Shown here in pieces: positions 5,975 to 6,165 of a stretch of DNA of 6,165 bases. Both the position numbers and the translations under genes were made by a program. The notes beneath the pieces were generated by a model, which saw only the letters and a list, made by a program, of their open reading frames with translations, did no database searches and was not told where the DNA came from. Within the stretch, counting starts at the first letter, position 1; each line of letters begins with the position of its first letter. The DNA is from an uncultured Oscillospiraceae bacterium (GTDB lineage: Bacteria > Bacillota > Clostridia > Oscillospirales > Acutalibacteraceae): contig CABTZO010000056.1 of NCBI GenBank assembly GCA_902489335.1, positions 1 to 6,165 of the forward strand, read 5' to 3'.

Positions 5975-6003
5975 TAAGACAAAATTGTCTTAATATTGTC
6001 TTA
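5975..6003. repeat. TAAGACAA/TTGTCTTA dyad with a second tandem TTGTCTTA copy
   Basis: TAAGACAA (5975-5982) and TTGTCTTA (5985-5992) are perfect 8-bp inverted arms around two A residues. A further TTGTCTTA follows at 5996-6003, exactly 11 bases (about one DNA turn) after the previous copy, within two tandem 11-base units that differ at one position. An 18-bp dyad plus a helically phased extra half-site is typical of a regulator binding region, here about 95 bases upstream of the predicted ABC-operon -10 box. Confidence 0.55.
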
Positions 6004-6054
6004 AATGTTCCGATTCAGTCCAAATGTTATATCACAAATCAGAAAATAAATATA

Positions 6055-6093
6055 AAAATAACCCTTGTAACCTAACGTTACAAGGGTTATTTT
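6055..6093 (-). terminator. Intrinsic terminator of the tRNA-Arg gene
   Basis: A 17-bp perfect stem (6055-6071 with 6077-6093, core ACCCTTGTAAC/GTTACAAGGGT) with a 5-base loop starts 2 bases after the tRNA 3' CCA. On the minus strand the final arm and following bases are T-rich (TTATTTTTATATTTATTT). It should separate tRNA transcription from the ABC operon. The A/T ends of the stem also allow some terminator function in the opposite direction, but no plus-strand gene needs one. Confidence 0.88.
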
Positions 6094-6095
6094 AT

Positions 6096-6165
<70 letters not shown>

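Noticed and set aside
5800..6054. Riboswitch or T-box in the ABC-operon leader
   Set aside because: From the predicted start the leader is only about 70 bases. I saw no T-box, SAM, TPP, cobalamin or similar conserved core; the structure present is simple hairpins and dyads.
5920..6075. 51-codon plus-strand open frame starting TTG (LTKRNVVCYRQ...) in the tRNA-to-operon gap
   Set aside because: No ribosome binding site, TTG start, no recognisable motif, and it runs through the dyads and into the tRNA terminator stem. Probably chance.

Overview
The window is AT-rich with short intergenic gaps, strong GGAGG-type ribosome binding sites, sigma-A-like promoters (TTGAAC/TTTACA/TTGACA with 16-17 bp spacers) and hairpin-plus-T-tract terminators. 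Together with the protein families this points to a low-GC Bacillota, most likely an anaerobic member of the Clostridia. This is inference; nothing in the window fixes the species.

Layout. Left end, minus strand (1-797): a LiaF-like membrane protein gene, followed with a 4-base ATGA overlap by a membrane-anchored protein gene cut off by the window edge. A 153-bp divergent intergenic region (798-950) holds a good promoter in each direction. Plus strand (951-2030): a membrane-anchored endonuclease/exonuclease/phosphatase (EEP) superfamily protein. A hairpin at about 2051-2083 serves as a shared bidirectional terminator between this gene and the convergent minus-strand operon.

Minus-strand operon (read from 5799 down to 2067): a CydD-like ABC transporter half (ATP-binding plus permease), a CydC-like ABC half, and a small cysteine-rich YgbA-family protein (the family named 'nitrous oxide-stimulated promoter'). 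The genes overlap by 1 base (TGATG) and 4 bases (ATGA), so they are almost certainly co-transcribed and translationally coupled. The two ABC halves would form one heterodimeric exporter-fold transporter. Their sequence deviations (Q-loop Gln replaced by Phe in one, LSDGE signature in the other) fall in the same composite ATP site. The attached YgbA protein, whose enterobacterial relatives belong to the nitric-oxide-responsive NsrR regulon, suggests a thiol, heme or nitrosative-stress role, but the substrate cannot be read from sequence.

The gene-free stretch 5800-6095 (296 bases) is unusually structured. From the operon outward it contains a 28-bp perfect A/T palindrome next to the ribosome binding site, an 8-bp-stem hairpin followed by a T-tract at the predicted transcript start, a TTGACA/TAAAAT promoter overlapped by a 9-bp inverted repeat, further dyads, a TAAGACAA/TTGTCTTA dyad with an extra tandem copy, and the tRNA terminator. 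No protein gene is supported there. The right edge (6096-6165) is a minus-strand tRNA-Arg(ACG) lacking only its first 7 bases.
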